64,000 bases of DNA, taken from NCBI RefSeq assembly GCF_034313845.1, contig NZ_JAVIWN010000003.1. The stretch is one strand, 5' to 3'. The notes below the pieces were generated by a model that had not been told where the DNA came from, did no database searches, and worked only from the letters and a program-made list of their open reading frames with translations. This DNA comes from Actimicrobium sp034313845 (GTDB taxonomy: Bacteria; Pseudomonadota; Gammaproteobacteria; Burkholderiales; Burkholderiaceae_D). The position numbers and the translations under genes are program-made. Below, in pieces: positions 41,598 to 51,466 of this stretch (its first letter is position 1; every line of letters begins with the position of its first letter).

Positions 41598-42461
41598 CTA
41601 CTTGGCGGCTGCAATCATGTAGTCAACGGCAGCCTTGACTTCGTCATCGCTGGCGGACGATCCACCTTTGGCCGGCATCATCCCTGCCTTGCCCTGATAG
41701 CCCTTGATGGCATGCTCATGCAGCACGGCTGGGCCCTGCTTGATGCGCTCAGCCCAGGCCAGCTTGTCACCGAACTTCGGTGAACCAGCAATCCCTGCGG
41801 CGTGGCAAGCCATGCAAACACTGTCATAGATTTTTTTACCGGTATCAGCAGCCAGTTTGACTGGTTCTGCCGGTGTGGCCGGTGTTGCAGCAGGGGCCGC
41901 CATGGCCGCAGGTGCTGGTGCAGCGGCGTCTGCAGTCGGCGTCGCTGCAGCGGCAGGCGCGTCCGGTTCCTTGAACGTGGCACCAGCCTGGTTCGCCATG
42001 TAAGCAACGGCGCGAGCAACTTCAATGTTGTCGAGGTCGGCGTTACCGCCTTTCGCAGGCATACCGCGAATGCCATTGACTGCATGGGTCACCAGCGTGT
42101 CGTAACCTTGAGCAATACGTGCTGACCAGGCGGCAGTATCGCCGACTTTAGGAGCACCAGCGACGCCAGCGGCATGGCAAGCCATGCAGGCACCCTTGTA
42201 GACGGCTTCGCCGCTTTGCAGCACCTTGATGGCGTTCACATCCTTGAAGGTAAAGCCTTCGTCGGCGACGGGTCTGATCCGTGCCGAGATGGCCTGTGGC
42301 GTCAGTGCTTCGGAGCCGTCACCGACCTTGTTGGCATTGGAAACATACTGCACCAGCAAAACGATACCAATTATCGGAACAATAAAGCCGGCAACGACGG
42401 CTGCAATCAGTTGTTTCGGAGTTTTGATACCGCTTGAATGTTCGTCGTGTGAATCGCTCAT
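41598..42461 (-). CDS. Membrane-anchored dihaem c-type cytochrome
   Basis: A 287-residue protein with an N-terminal membrane anchor (AAVVAGFIVPIIGIVLLVQYV, about residues 20-40). Two cytochrome c domains each have CMACH (residues 92-96 and 216-220), followed by a methionine-containing GMPAKGG or MMPAKGG axial segment. An Ala/Pro-rich linker (about 160-205) joins them. The cytochrome c5-like sequence suggests an electron carrier of the periplasmic respiratory chain. The two domains resemble each other closely, as from an internal duplication. Confidence 0.9.
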   Translation of the reverse strand: MSDSHDEHSSGIKTPKQLIAAVVAGFIVPIIGIVLLVQYVSNANKVGDGSEALTPQAISARIRPVADEGFTFKDVNAIKVLQSGEAVYKGACMACHAAGVAGAPKVGDTAAWSARIAQGYDTLVTHAVNGIRGMPAKGGNADLDNIEVARAVAYMANQAGATFKEPDAPAAAATPTADAAAPAPAAMAAPAATPATPAEPVKLAADTGKKIYDSVCMACHAAGIAGSPKFGDKLAWAERIKQGPAVLHEHAIKGYQGKAGMMPAKGGSSASDDEVKAAVDYMIAAAK

Positions 42462-42642
42462 GTTTACCTCAATGCAAATTTCGAAGCCGGTGGACGGTCT
42501 GGCGCATTGCTTGCAGCGCTAGACTTCGCAAAGGTCTGGATTATAGATGAGTTGGTATGTGTTTGGAACGAACAACGCTGCTATCCATGGACGGACGCGG
42601 CGAAAAACGGTATCCTTCAGCCCTCTTGAGGGTTCTCCTTAT

Positions 42643-42718
42643 GCGGCTGTAGCTCAGTGGATAGAGTATTGGCCTCCGAAGCCAAGGGTCGCTGGTCCGA
42701 TTCCAGCCAGCCGCACCA
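42643..42718 (+). tRNA. tRNA-Arg (anticodon CCG)
   Basis: A 76-nt cloverleaf with encoded CCA. It starts GCGGCTGTAGCTCAG, has anticodon loop CTCCGAA, T arm CTGGTCCGATTCCAG and acceptor AGCCGC. Single gene. The hipBA pair lies just beyond its 3' end, a common island insertion side. Confidence 0.96.
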
Positions 42719-42880
42719 CTTTCAAGAAATTGCATTATCTGCATTCACTGTCAAAGCACTAGCCCAGACGTATCTACTTCCTACCTAAAAAACGCTGCCA
42801 GCTTGAATCGCCAGCGGTGTTGTAGTGCCAATTTTGCATTTCTCTCTGCCATTAGTGAACGTGAATAGGGCACCATCAAA

Positions 42881-44128
42881 TTAGCTGACCCTACTCAGGA
42901 CGACAACGTTGTGAGTCAAGCGTTCGTGCAGCACGTTTTTCCAGTCCTGGTCGAGCCAATGTGCGACCTCGTCAAAGCCCGCCGTAATCCGCGCCAGCAG
43001 GCCATCAAGGTAGATTGCTGCCTCCTCCGCACCCGTAAAGCCAAACCGATGTGCGTCAGCCAGCACCGCGTTCCGAGAAATGTCGAAACGCCCCTGAGAT
43101 AACTGCATGTGAAGACGAACTGGTGTTTCCACCGGGTTCGGCACGACGTCGAAAGCCGGCGCGAGCCGCCAGCAGCGGCCTTCCGCGCTGAAGACAATGG
43201 CATGATTGCGCAGATGGTCATCATCGTTGCCGCATACCGCATTGAACACCATGCGCCCAAACAGTTCGATACGGTCTTCAATTGGACCACCCGCCAACCG
43301 CAACTCTTCGGCTAAACGCGGATAGCTCCAGCGGTCTGTCTGGAAGAGCCCAGGATAGTCGGCCTGCAGCAACGATGCGGCGCTCACGCACATGTGGCGC
43401 TGCTGGCCGGTTCGGTCAAACCGTAGAACCCGTACCGCATTCCTGCCATCTGTGGCAGGGTGAAAGACAGTACTGGCAAAATTTAATCCACTTGCCGCGC
43501 CCCACTGCTGACCGACGTGCTCGAGCAGAGGAATGTTGGCAAGGTCTGATGCAATCTCCGGTTTAACCAGCCAAAACTGACCGTTGTCTCCTTGTACCGT
43601 GGTTTTCGGCCGCGCACCACCCACACTGGCCGTCTGGACCAACCTTGCACGAATTTTTGCGCGTATCGCAGGACGGCGCTCCGCAAGTGCCGTCAATTCT
43701 TCTATCACCTCACCGAGTTTAGGCAGTCCGGTGGTGCTCACTTTCGAGTCAGGGGGCCTGGCGCTTGGACCAATGGCAAGTGCACCCCAGCGATCAAGGT
43801 TGCTGGCTTTGAGCAAGTATCGTAGTGGCGGAGCATCTTCCGGCAGATTATGTTCCCGGCGCAGTAAAGCCTGGCCCCATGCGTCCGGGCAGGCATCGCG
43901 TAAAACGTCATGCAGGCCTTGATATCGTGGTGCCGAGACATCCGTTCCCGGCAAAAACGGCAAGTTTCGCGGGTCGATGGCCCAGGCAAGCCCTGCATCA
44001 ATGTAAGAGGGGGCGTACTTGAAAAAACCTTCTCCGGGTTGGCCTGTCTTGTACCTGCCAACCGTGACCCATTCGCCATTATCTGGCCGCTGCAGATAGA
44101 CGTATGTCGGCTTAGAAATACTCAGCAT
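42881..44128 (-). CDS. hipA: HipA family serine/threonine kinase toxin
   Basis: A 415-residue HipA-type kinase; the E. coli prototype phosphorylates glutamyl-tRNA synthetase and induces persistence. Motifs are SVGGARPK (ATP-binding glycine loop and lysine), the catalytic GNDDDHLRNHA and the metal-binding PAFDVVPNP. All key residues appear intact. It overlaps the antitoxin gene by 17 bases. Located next to tRNA-Arg, in a stretch with somewhat different composition, consistent with horizontal acquisition. Confidence 0.9.
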   Translation of the reverse strand: MLSISKPTYVYLQRPDNGEWVTVGRYKTGQPGEGFFKYAPSYIDAGLAWAIDPRNLPFLPGTDVSAPRYQGLHDVLRDACPDAWGQALLRREHNLPEDAPPLRYLLKASNLDRWGALAIGPSARPPDSKVSTTGLPKLGEVIEELTALAERRPAIRAKIRARLVQTASVGGARPKTTVQGDNGQFWLVKPEIASDLANIPLLEHVGQQWGAASGLNFASTVFHPATDGRNAVRVLRFDRTGQQRHMCVSAASLLQADYPGLFQTDRWSYPRLAEELRLAGGPIEDRIELFGRMVFNAVCGNDDDHLRNHAIVFSAEGRCWRLAPAFDVVPNPVETPVRLHMQLSQGRFDISRNAVLADAHRFGFTGAEEAAIYLDGLLARITAGFDEVAHWLDQDWKNVLHERLTHNVVVLSRVS

Positions 44129-44447
44129 CGTCAGCTCCCTTGTCCTGCTGGCGCAACTTGACGCGCTGGCCGTAGTCGCCCTGCCAAAGTTTGGCAGGCA
44201 GTGCGGGTGCCGCCTGGTCGAGGATGCCTAGCGCAAGAAGCGCGGTCAAATAAGCACCTGCACCTGCACCTGGGTCCCCTTTTTCCAGCCGAAGCAGCGT
44301 CGTCCGGGAGATACCCAGTCGGGCCGACAAATCAGCGACAGCAATGCGCTGACGCAGGCGCTGCGTGGTAATACACTTGCCCCACATTGTGAGCCGGTCC
44401 TGCACCAGGGTTGGCCAACTTTCAGCCTTGGAGAGCTTCTTTGGCAT
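44112..44447 (-). CDS. hipB: HipB-like HTH antitoxin
   Basis: A 111-residue XRE-family helix-turn-helix protein. The HTH spans RIAVADLSARLGISRTTLLRLEKGDPG. It precedes and overlaps hipA, as in hipBA modules, and should neutralise HipA and autorepress the operon. Repeated TATCTAYGA motifs lie immediately upstream and could be its operators. The C-terminus is polar (RQQDKGADDAEYF). Confidence 0.85.
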   Translation of the reverse strand: MPKKLSKAESWPTLVQDRLTMWGKCITTQRLRQRIAVADLSARLGISRTTLLRLEKGDPGAGAGAYLTALLALGILDQAAPALPAKLWQGDYGQRVKLRQQDKGADDAEYF

Positions 44448-44458
44448 GACTTACTCCG

Positions 44459-44564
44459 TTCATAGATAGGTCTTTATAACATGTAACGCTTTATCTACGA
44501 ACAGTATTGCATGCCGGGTTGCACCATAGTTAAGGCGTTATGCCATATAGCGCCATATCTATGA
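44459..44564. promoter_or_regulatory. candidate HipB operators
   Basis: An imperfect inverted pair TTCATAGATA (44459-44468) and TATCTACGAA (44492-44501) with a 23-base spacer. A third copy TATCTATGA lies at 44556-44564. They lie 11-117 bases before the hipB start, the right place for HipB binding. The remaining bases to 44838 show no convincing gene. Confidence 0.5.
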
Positions 44565-44838
44565 TGCCTGTCCGCAGACTTTTTGGCTGGTACCTTTTTG
44601 TTTGGCGGAAGGTTTAATGTGCCGTTTAGCCATATTCGTAAAAGAGAGTAAGCGTTATCCAGATCATCCTTCCTACACGCATCGGAGCACTACGGCGAAT
44701 TTCTGGCCACAGGCTTTCCCTGGCAATGATGCCGCAAGGTGTGCTGCATTTCACCCTTCTGCGCAATGTGCTGAATTGTGGCAAAGTTTCTATAAAGAAA
44801 ATTTGTCCTAATAATGAAACTTCGCAGAATGGCCCTGA

Positions 44839-44988
44839 ATGAAAATGCAAAAGAAATCCGATCTTCCCACCAAGCTATGCGTTCGTTGCGGCTTGCCATT
44901 CACTTGGCGCAAGAAATGGGAACGGGTATGGGAAGACGTCAAATACTGCTCCGATCGCTGCCGTGAAAACAAAGGTGGCAAAGCATGA
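44839..44988 (+). CDS. DUF2256 small zinc-binding-like protein
   Basis: A 49-residue protein. Four cysteines are arranged as LCVRCG and YCSDRCR around WRKKWERVW, the DUF2256 signature, suggesting one bound zinc. DUF2256 genes are often found next to cryptochrome/photolyase genes, as here. Its stop overlaps the next ATG (ATGA at 44985-44988), so translation is coupled. The second codon-pair ATG at 44845 is an alternative start. Confidence 0.85.
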   Translation: MKMQKKSDLPTKLCVRCGLPFTWRKKWERVWEDVKYCSDRCRENKGGKA

Positions 44989-46283
44989 GCGCCGTTATCT
45001 ACTGGTTCAGGAACGACTTGCGGCTGCTGGATAACCCGGCTTTTCTGTTGGCGTGCCGTGAAAGTAGCCAAGTATTGCCGGTGTTTTGCCATGATCCAGG
45101 GGACCGGGCCCTGACGCACTGGGGTTTTGAGCGAGTCGGTGCACATCGGCGTACTTTTGTCGCGGCAACATTGGCGGATCTGGGCGCGCAGCTCACAGCG
45201 CGGGGTAGTGCTTTGATAGAACTTGCCGGGCGACCCGAAGACGTGTTGTCGACCCTGGCGCGGGATCTGGGGATTACCCGGATCGTCTGCGAAGCGATCG
45301 CTGCGCCCGATGAGCAGGATGCCGTTCAGGCCCTGCGGGCAGCGGGTCTGACTGTCGATACGGTCTGGCAGTCCAGTTTGCTTGATCCGGATGCGCTACC
45401 GTTTTCTGCCCGGCAGTTGCCTGACATGTTCACGCTGTTCCGGCAAGCCATAGAAAAAGCCAACGTGGCACCCCCGGCACCGATGGATTTTCCGGAGACG
45501 ATTCCACCGTTGCCGGTATGGATTGCTCCGCTTTCGCACCGCCACGATGCCATGCCGCCATCGCCGCCAGACGTCGATGCGCGAACGTCATTTCCTTACC
45601 AGTTAGCGGCGTGCGCCGGCGGAACAACCGCAGCGTTGGCGCACCTGCATCAATATATGGACCGCAAACTCGCACACACCTACAAGGACACACGCAACGG
45701 ACTCACTGGTCTGGACTATTCCAGCAAGTTCTCGCCGTGGCTGGCCACGGGAGCCTTGTCGGCGCGCACGATCAACGCGGCGCTCGAACAATTCGAAAAT
45801 GACTTCGGTGCCAACGACAGCACTTACTGGCTCTGGTTCGAGTTGATGTGGCGCGATTATTTTCGCTTCCTGCATCTGAAATATGGCCGCAAGCTGTACC
45901 GTTACCACGGCCTTGCCGAGGTCGGCAGCGCCAGACCGGTGCATGACGCCGCGCTATTTGCACGCTGGTGTCGGGGTGTGACCGGCGAGCCCATTGTCGA
46001 CGCCGGCATGCGCGAACTGGCAGCCACCGGTTACCTGTCGAACCGGTTGCGCCAGATTGTGGCGAGTTACCTGATTCACGATCTGGACGGCGACTGGCGT
46101 GCCGGAGCCGCCTGGTTCGAGTCGCAACTGGTCGATTTTGATGTCTACAGCAATCAAGGCAACTGGCTCTACCTGGCCGGTCGCGGTACGGACCCGCGCG
46201 GCGGTCGCCGCTTCAATCCGCAAAAGCAAGCCAGGGACTACGATGCTGATGGCGCATATCGGGCATTATGGGAAACCGTCTGA
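44985..46283 (+). CDS. DASH-type cryptochrome/photolyase
   Basis: A 432-residue flavoprotein of the photolyase/cryptochrome superfamily. The N-terminal antenna domain begins VIYWFRNDLRLLDN. The FAD domain carries TYKDTRNGLTGLDYSSKFSPWL, WFELMWRDYFRF, GEPIVDAGMRELAATGYLSNR and NQGNWLYLAGRGTDPR. The last blocks resemble the DASH subfamily, whose members repair pyrimidine dimers mainly in single-stranded DNA. Coupled to the DUF2256 gene. Confidence 0.93.
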   Translation: MSAVIYWFRNDLRLLDNPAFLLACRESSQVLPVFCHDPGDRALTHWGFERVGAHRRTFVAATLADLGAQLTARGSALIELAGRPEDVLSTLARDLGITRIVCEAIAAPDEQDAVQALRAAGLTVDTVWQSSLLDPDALPFSARQLPDMFTLFRQAIEKANVAPPAPMDFPETIPPLPVWIAPLSHRHDAMPPSPPDVDARTSFPYQLAACAGGTTAALAHLHQYMDRKLAHTYKDTRNGLTGLDYSSKFSPWLATGALSARTINAALEQFENDFGANDSTYWLWFELMWRDYFRFLHLKYGRKLYRYHGLAEVGSARPVHDAALFARWCRGVTGEPIVDAGMRELAATGYLSNRLRQIVASYLIHDLDGDWRAGAAWFESQLVDFDVYSNQGNWLYLAGRGTDPRGGRRFNPQKQARDYDADGAYRALWETV

Positions 46284-46507
46284 TCGGGACAAATCTCGGT
46301 TAGCGGGCGCAGGTGCATAATTTGCTTATGACAAGACACCGCCATTGATGCACCCGCCCGGTGCGCTCCTGGATGGTTTAAACGGGAGATAGCGTGCGCA
46401 AGCGATCATAGCAATAAGGCATCTGCGCATACACTATCGCCCGGAACACCCGCTCCGTCGCGACGAGGACCGATCTCTCCCCAGCCCTCTCATCGAAAGG
46501 TTTCACC

Positions 46508-49500
46508 ATGGCGATTCGAGTCGCATTGCATCACAAGACCAGTTACCGCTACGATCGTCTCGTGAGTTTGTCGCCGCATGAGGTCAGGCTGCGTCCCGCC
46601 GCCCATGCGCGCACGCCGATCCTGTCGTACTCGCTCAATATCCTGCCAGATGAACATTTCCTGAACTGGCAGCAAGACCCGTACGGCAATTACATTGCCC
46701 GTGTGGTATTCCCGGAGCGCACCGCTGAACTGTCGTTCACGGTCGATCTGGTGGCAGACATGACCGTAATCAATCCGTTCGACTTTTTTGTCGAGCAGTA
46801 TGCGGAAAGTTTTCCGTTCGATTACACCGAGCAGCTCAGCTTCGAGCTTGGTGCCTACCTGAAGATCGATGAGGCCGGTCCGCTGTTGCTGGCCTGGGTG
46901 GCGGAAGCCCGCCGCGCACTGGCCGCCAAGCCGATCGGGATTGCCGATTTTCTGGTTGCCTTGAATCAGCGTCTGCAAGGCGATATCGGCTACCTGGTAC
47001 GGATGGAGCCGGGCGTGCAATTACCCGAAGATACGCTGACATTGCGCTCGGGCTCGTGTCGTGACAGTGGCTGGCTGCTGGTGCAGATACTGCGCCATCT
47101 CGGACTGGCCGCGCGCTTTGTCTCCGGCTACCTGATTCAGTTGACTGCTGACGTCAAATCGCTCGATGGTCCAAGCGGCACCGCAGTCGACTTCACCGAT
47201 CTGCATGCGTGGGCCGAAGTGTATGTGCCGGGTGCTGGCTGGATCGGGCTGGATCCGACCTCCGGCATGCTTACCGGCGAGGGGCACATCCCGCTGGCTT
47301 GCACGGCCGTGCCGTCATCGGCCGCACCAGTGACCGGCCTGGCCGATTGGGCCAATGTCGAGTTCGACCATGTGATGACGATTACCCGCATTCACGAAGA
47401 TCCGCGTGTCACCAAGCCCTACAGCGAAGCCGACTGGCAGCGCATCGACAAGCTTGGTGCCAAGGTGGATGCCGACCTGAAGAAGCAGGACGTTCGCCTC
47501 ACGCAAGGGGGCGAACCGACGTTCGTCTCGATCGACGACATGGATGGTCCCGAGTGGAACACGCTGGCCCATGGCGACCACAAGCGCGCACTCGCCGGTG
47601 ACCTGTCCCGGCGTCTGAAAAAACAGTTTGCTCCCGACGGCATGCTGCATTACGGGCAGGGTAAATGGTATCCGGGCGAGCCCTTGCCGCGCTGGGCGCT
47701 GAACCTGTTCTGGCGTATCGATGGTCAGCCGATCTGGCGCAATCAGGCGCTGTTCGCGACCGAAGACCACGACGATGGCTACACCGCCACCGAAGCCGGT
47801 ACCTTCGCCCACGCACTGGCCGAGCGCCTTGCGCTGCATCCCGCTGCGCTGATTCCTGCCTACGAAGACGTCTGGCAGCAAGCCCAGTTTGAACAGCGCT
47901 TGCCGGACAATCTTGACCCGCTCAAGGCCGACCTGAAAGCACCGGAAGGACGTCGCCGGTTGGCCCGTCTGCTCGAAGAGGGCCTCGGTGAAATCGTCGG
48001 TTACGTGCTGCCGCTGGCACCGGCCAAGCAGGCCGGCCGCAAGCCGCGCGGCAAGGCGTTGACGGCCAGTACCGCTGCCTGGCTGACCAGCAAATGGCCG
48101 CTCAGACGCGAACACTTGTATCTGATCGGTGGCGAGTCACCGCTCGGCCTGCGTCTGCCGCTCGACACCTTGCCGTGGGAATTGCCCGACGAGATGGAGC
48201 CGGAATTCGATGTCGATCCGTTTGATGCCCGTGCCGATCTCGATAGCGCACCGGTTGTCGGTCACGCTGCCGTCAAGGTCAAACCGAAAGACAAGCCTTT
48301 ACCGCGAGAAGTCATCCACACCGCGTTGTGCGTGCAGGTACGTACTGGCCGGTTGCATGTGTTCATGCCGCCGGTCAAGCGCATCGAAGACTATCTGGCG
48401 CTGGTCGCCATCGTCGAAGATACCGCCGCGCAGCTCGACATGCGGCTCTGGCTCGAAGGCTACACGCCGCCGCGTGACCCCCGCGTGAAGATGCTCAGTG
48501 TGACGCCAGATCCGGGCGTCATCGAAGTCAATATCGATCCATCGTCAAGCTGGAAGGAACTTGTCCACAAGACCACGATTCTGTATGCCGAAGCGCGCCA
48601 AAGCCGGCTCGGTACCGAAAAATTCATGCTCGATGGCCGTCACACGGGTACCGGCGGCGGTAACCACGCCACGCTCGGTGGTGCGACAGTCGAAGACAGC
48701 CCGATGCTGCGCCGTCCCGACGTGCTCAAAAGCTTGATCACTTATTGGCAAAACCATCCGGCGCTGTCCTACCTGTTCTCCGGGACGTTCATTGGCCCGA
48801 CCAGTCAGGCGCCACGCATTGATGAAGCGCGGGACGACAATCTCTATGAGCTGGCCATCGCGTTCCAGCAAATGGAGAAGGTCTTGCCGACCACTGCCGA
48901 GAGCGATCGCCCGTGGCTGGTTGACCGCTTGCTGCGCAATTTGCTGGTCGATTTGACCGGCAACACGCACCGTTCGGAATTCTCGATCGACAAGTTGTAC
49001 TCGCCGGATGGCCCGACCGGTCGGCTCGGACTGGTCGAATTCCGCGCCTTCGAAATGCCGCCGCACGAACGCATGAGCCTGCTGCAAATGCTGCTGTTGC
49101 GTGCGCTGGTGGCGCGTTTCTGGCGCGAGCCCTACCAGGGAAAACTGATTCACTGGGGCACGCAATTGCATGACCGCTGGATGTTGCCGCACTTCGTAGC
49201 CCAGGATATTCGCGACGTGGTGCAGGACTTGCGCGCCTCTGGCTATGCGTTTGAAGAGCGCTGGTTCGATCCGTTCGTCGAATTCCGTTTCCCGCGCTAC
49301 GGCACGGTCGCATACCACGGCATCGAGCTCGAGTTGCGGCAAGCCATCGAGCCATGGAATGTGCTCGGCGAAGAAGTCAGCAGTGGCAGCACCGCGCGCT
49401 ATGTCGACTCGTCGGTCGAGCGGATGCAGTTGCGGGTGCGCGGCATGGTCGATGGCCGGCATGTCGTGACCTGCAACGGCCGGCCGCTGCCGCTGTCAGC

Positions 49501-49831
49501 GACGGGTGTGCCAGGCGAATATGTGGCGGGTATCCGTTTCCGCGCATGGAGCCCGTGGTCGGCGCTGCATCCGTCGATAGGCGTGCAGGCTCCGCTGGTG
49601 TTTGACCTCGTCGATACCTGGAGCAGCCGTTCGATCGGTGGTTGCCAGTACCACGTCGTGCATCCGGGTGGCCGCAATTACGAAGGCTTTCCGGTCAACG
49701 GCAACGAAGCGGAAGCACGACGTTTTGCGCGCTTTGTCGGACACGGTCACACGCCAGGACCGATGACCGTGACGCCGGAACCGCTCAATCCGGCCTTCCC
49801 GTTCACGCTGGATTTGCGCTGGCAGTCATGA
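46508..49831 (+). CDS. Transglutaminase-like / DUF2126 large protein
   Basis: A 1107-residue protein. The N-terminal Bact_transglu_N beta-domain starts IRVALHHKTSYRYDR. The transglutaminase core follows, with catalytic Cys in GSCRDSGWLL (about residue 183), His in TDLHAWAEVYVPG and Asp in GLDPTSGM. From about residue 310 the DUF2126 domain runs to the end (LTQGGEPTFVSIDDMDG, then GLVEFRAFEMPPHERM). No signal peptide. In other genomes these genes cluster with circularly permuted ATP-grasp and DUF403 proteins in a probable peptide-synthesis or modification pathway; none is present next to it here. Confidence 0.93.
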   Translation: MAIRVALHHKTSYRYDRLVSLSPHEVRLRPAAHARTPILSYSLNILPDEHFLNWQQDPYGNYIARVVFPERTAELSFTVDLVADMTVINPFDFFVEQYAESFPFDYTEQLSFELGAYLKIDEAGPLLLAWVAEARRALAAKPIGIADFLVALNQRLQGDIGYLVRMEPGVQLPEDTLTLRSGSCRDSGWLLVQILRHLGLAARFVSGYLIQLTADVKSLDGPSGTAVDFTDLHAWAEVYVPGAGWIGLDPTSGMLTGEGHIPLACTAVPSSAAPVTGLADWANVEFDHVMTITRIHEDPRVTKPYSEADWQRIDKLGAKVDADLKKQDVRLTQGGEPTFVSIDDMDGPEWNTLAHGDHKRALAGDLSRRLKKQFAPDGMLHYGQGKWYPGEPLPRWALNLFWRIDGQPIWRNQALFATEDHDDGYTATEAGTFAHALAERLALHPAALIPAYEDVWQQAQFEQRLPDNLDPLKADLKAPEGRRRLARLLEEGLGEIVGYVLPLAPAKQAGRKPRGKALTASTAAWLTSKWPLRREHLYLIGGESPLGLRLPLDTLPWELPDEMEPEFDVDPFDARADLDSAPVVGHAAVKVKPKDKPLPREVIHTALCVQVRTGRLHVFMPPVKRIEDYLALVAIVEDTAAQLDMRLWLEGYTPPRDPRVKMLSVTPDPGVIEVNIDPSSSWKELVHKTTILYAEARQSRLGTEKFMLDGRHTGTGGGNHATLGGATVEDSPMLRRPDVLKSLITYWQNHPALSYLFSGTFIGPTSQAPRIDEARDDNLYELAIAFQQMEKVLPTTAESDRPWLVDRLLRNLLVDLTGNTHRSEFSIDKLYSPDGPTGRLGLVEFRAFEMPPHERMSLLQMLLLRALVARFWREPYQGKLIHWGTQLHDRWMLPHFVAQDIRDVVQDLRASGYAFEERWFDPFVEFRFPRYGTVAYHGIELELRQAIEPWNVLGEEVSSGSTARYVDSSVERMQLRVRGMVDGRHVVTCNGRPLPLSATGVPGEYVAGIRFRAWSPWSALHPSIGVQAPLVFDLVDTWSSRSIGGCQYHVVHPGGRNYEGFPVNGNEAEARRFARFVGHGHTPGPMTVTPEPLNPAFPFTLDLRWQS

Positions 49832-49972
49832 TCAGGTCGGCTGCCTGGGCTTGTTAAGCCAAGCGGAGCAAGGATGCGCCACCCGGGACAGGCATGAAGC
49901 CGTCAGTTCCGGGTGACGCAGGGTGGTCTCGTTCACTGTGCTTTTGAAATACCTCGCCCTTGACGGCAATTT

Positions 49973-51466
49973 CTAGCGCAATAAACCGCGAACAGCCGCA
50001 GCGCTCCGTGTCTGCGCCAGCTGTGGCCGTAGCAATGGCTGTGCTTGTTCATCGAGCCTGAAGATGCTGACCACCTCGACCAAACTGGCGGCTTGCTGTT
50101 GCAGGATTTCGGATGCCGCTGCGGACTCTTCGACTAATGCGGCATTCTGTTGGGTCACCTGATCCATCTGGCCGATGGCCTGATTGACTTGCTCGATGCT
50201 GAGACTCTGTTCCTGACTGGCGGTGCTGATGTCGATCATGATCGTATTGACCTTCTGGATACTGGTCACAATGTCGGTCATGGTGGTACCTGCTTCGCTG
50301 GCCAGCGTGCTACCAGCGTCGATACTGGTGACCGACTCATTAATCAGTGACGAAATATCTTTTGCGGCCGCAGCGGAGCGCTGAGCGAGGTTGCGCACTT
50401 CGGCCGCAACCACGGCAAATCCACGGCCCTGTTCTCCCGCACGGGCTGCTTCTACTGCGGCATTCAATGCCAGGATATTGGTCTGGAAAGCGATGCTGTC
50501 GACCACACTGGTGATGTCCGAGATCTTGCGCGACGAGGCCGAAATCGATTGCATCGTCAGTACCACCCGACTGACCACTTCGCCGCCTTTGACGGCAATC
50601 GCTGACGAGTCCAGTGCCATCTGGTTGGCTTCTCTGGCACGCTCGACATTCTGCTTGACGGTCGTTGTCATGTTGAGCATCGAGGTAGCTGTTTGACTCA
50701 GCGCGCTGGCTTGATGCTCGGTACGGGCAGACAGGTCGATGATGCCGGTAGCGATTTCACGCGACGCCACTGCCATGGTGTCAATGCCGCTGCGCACGCT
50801 GGTGACCGCGTTATGCAGAATCGCGACGGCACCCTGCAGTGCCAGACCGCTGTCGCTCTTCGCTGCAATTTTTTCGGCACTCAGGTTGATGACGCCGCTA
50901 GCTTTTCCTGTCAGCGCTTCGACGCTGACGTTCAGTTCGGCGCTCTGCACGGCGTCCTTGTGCAGCATGACGGCCAGATACGCCAGCACACCGGATTCGA
51001 CCACGACATAAGCAGCATGCGTTATCACCTTTCCCAGACCCGGATCGGTGAAGCACAGCACGCCGTAGCCCCATTGTTGCAAGTAATTAAAGCTCAAGTG
51101 GTGGACAGCGATGACCACGGCAGCCACCAAAATTACCGCCCAGTCGCGGTAGCACAGCAATACGGCCAGCAGCACAAAAATGCCAAAGTGGAGTTCGGTC
51201 ATGCCTGCAGCTTGATGAATATGTAGTGCGGAAAATATCATCAGCGCAGCAGCAACGACGAGGCGTGTCATCAAGCTACCACCAGCAGCAAGGATTAGCG
51301 CAGTCGGTATCAGCACGGCCGGCAAACCGATCAGTAAGGCCCAGATCAGCGTGTCATGCATCCCTGACAGCCCCAGACTCATGACGAAAAGACCCCACAA
51401 CACGCACAGCATCAAGCGGTCTGCCTGAACGTAATTTTTATTAAGAAAGGTGCTGATGTCAGACAT
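49973..51466 (-). CDS. Methyl-accepting chemotaxis protein with multi-span sensor
   Basis: A 497-residue chemoreceptor. The N-terminal 180 residues have five or six membrane helices and no periplasmic ligand domain, so it may sense membrane or energy state. The cytoplasmic signalling domain has the hairpin tip FQTNILALNAAVEAARAGEQGRGFAVVAAEVRNLAQRSA shortened here to its key part EAARAGEQGRGFAVVA, as in other MCPs. ATG 51466 follows GAGGA; the frame is open to 51526. A degenerate partial paralogue lies 330 bases upstream. Confidence 0.92.
   Translation of the reverse strand: MSDISTFLNKNYVQADRLMLCVLWGLFVMSLGLSGMHDTLIWALLIGLPAVLIPTALILAAGGSLMTRLVVAAALMIFSALHIHQAAGMTELHFGIFVLLAVLLCYRDWAVILVAAVVIAVHHLSFNYLQQWGYGVLCFTDPGLGKVITHAAYVVVESGVLAYLAVMLHKDAVQSAELNVSVEALTGKASGVINLSAEKIAAKSDSGLALQGAVAILHNAVTSVRSGIDTMAVASREIATGIIDLSARTEHQASALSQTATSMLNMTTTVKQNVERAREANQMALDSSAIAVKGGEVVSRVVLTMQSISASSRKISDITSVVDSIAFQTNILALNAAVEAARAGEQGRGFAVVAAEVRNLAQRSAAAAKDISSLINESVTSIDAGSTLASEAGTTMTDIVTSIQKVNTIMIDISTASQEQSLSIEQVNQAIGQMDQVTQQNAALVEESAAASEILQQQAASLVEVVSIFRLDEQAQPLLRPQLAQTRSAAAVRGLLR

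Noticed and set aside
44602..44811. 69-codon frame upstream of the DUF2256 gene
   Set aside because: No homologous motif, no ribosome site, biased toward chance codons; treated as non-coding.
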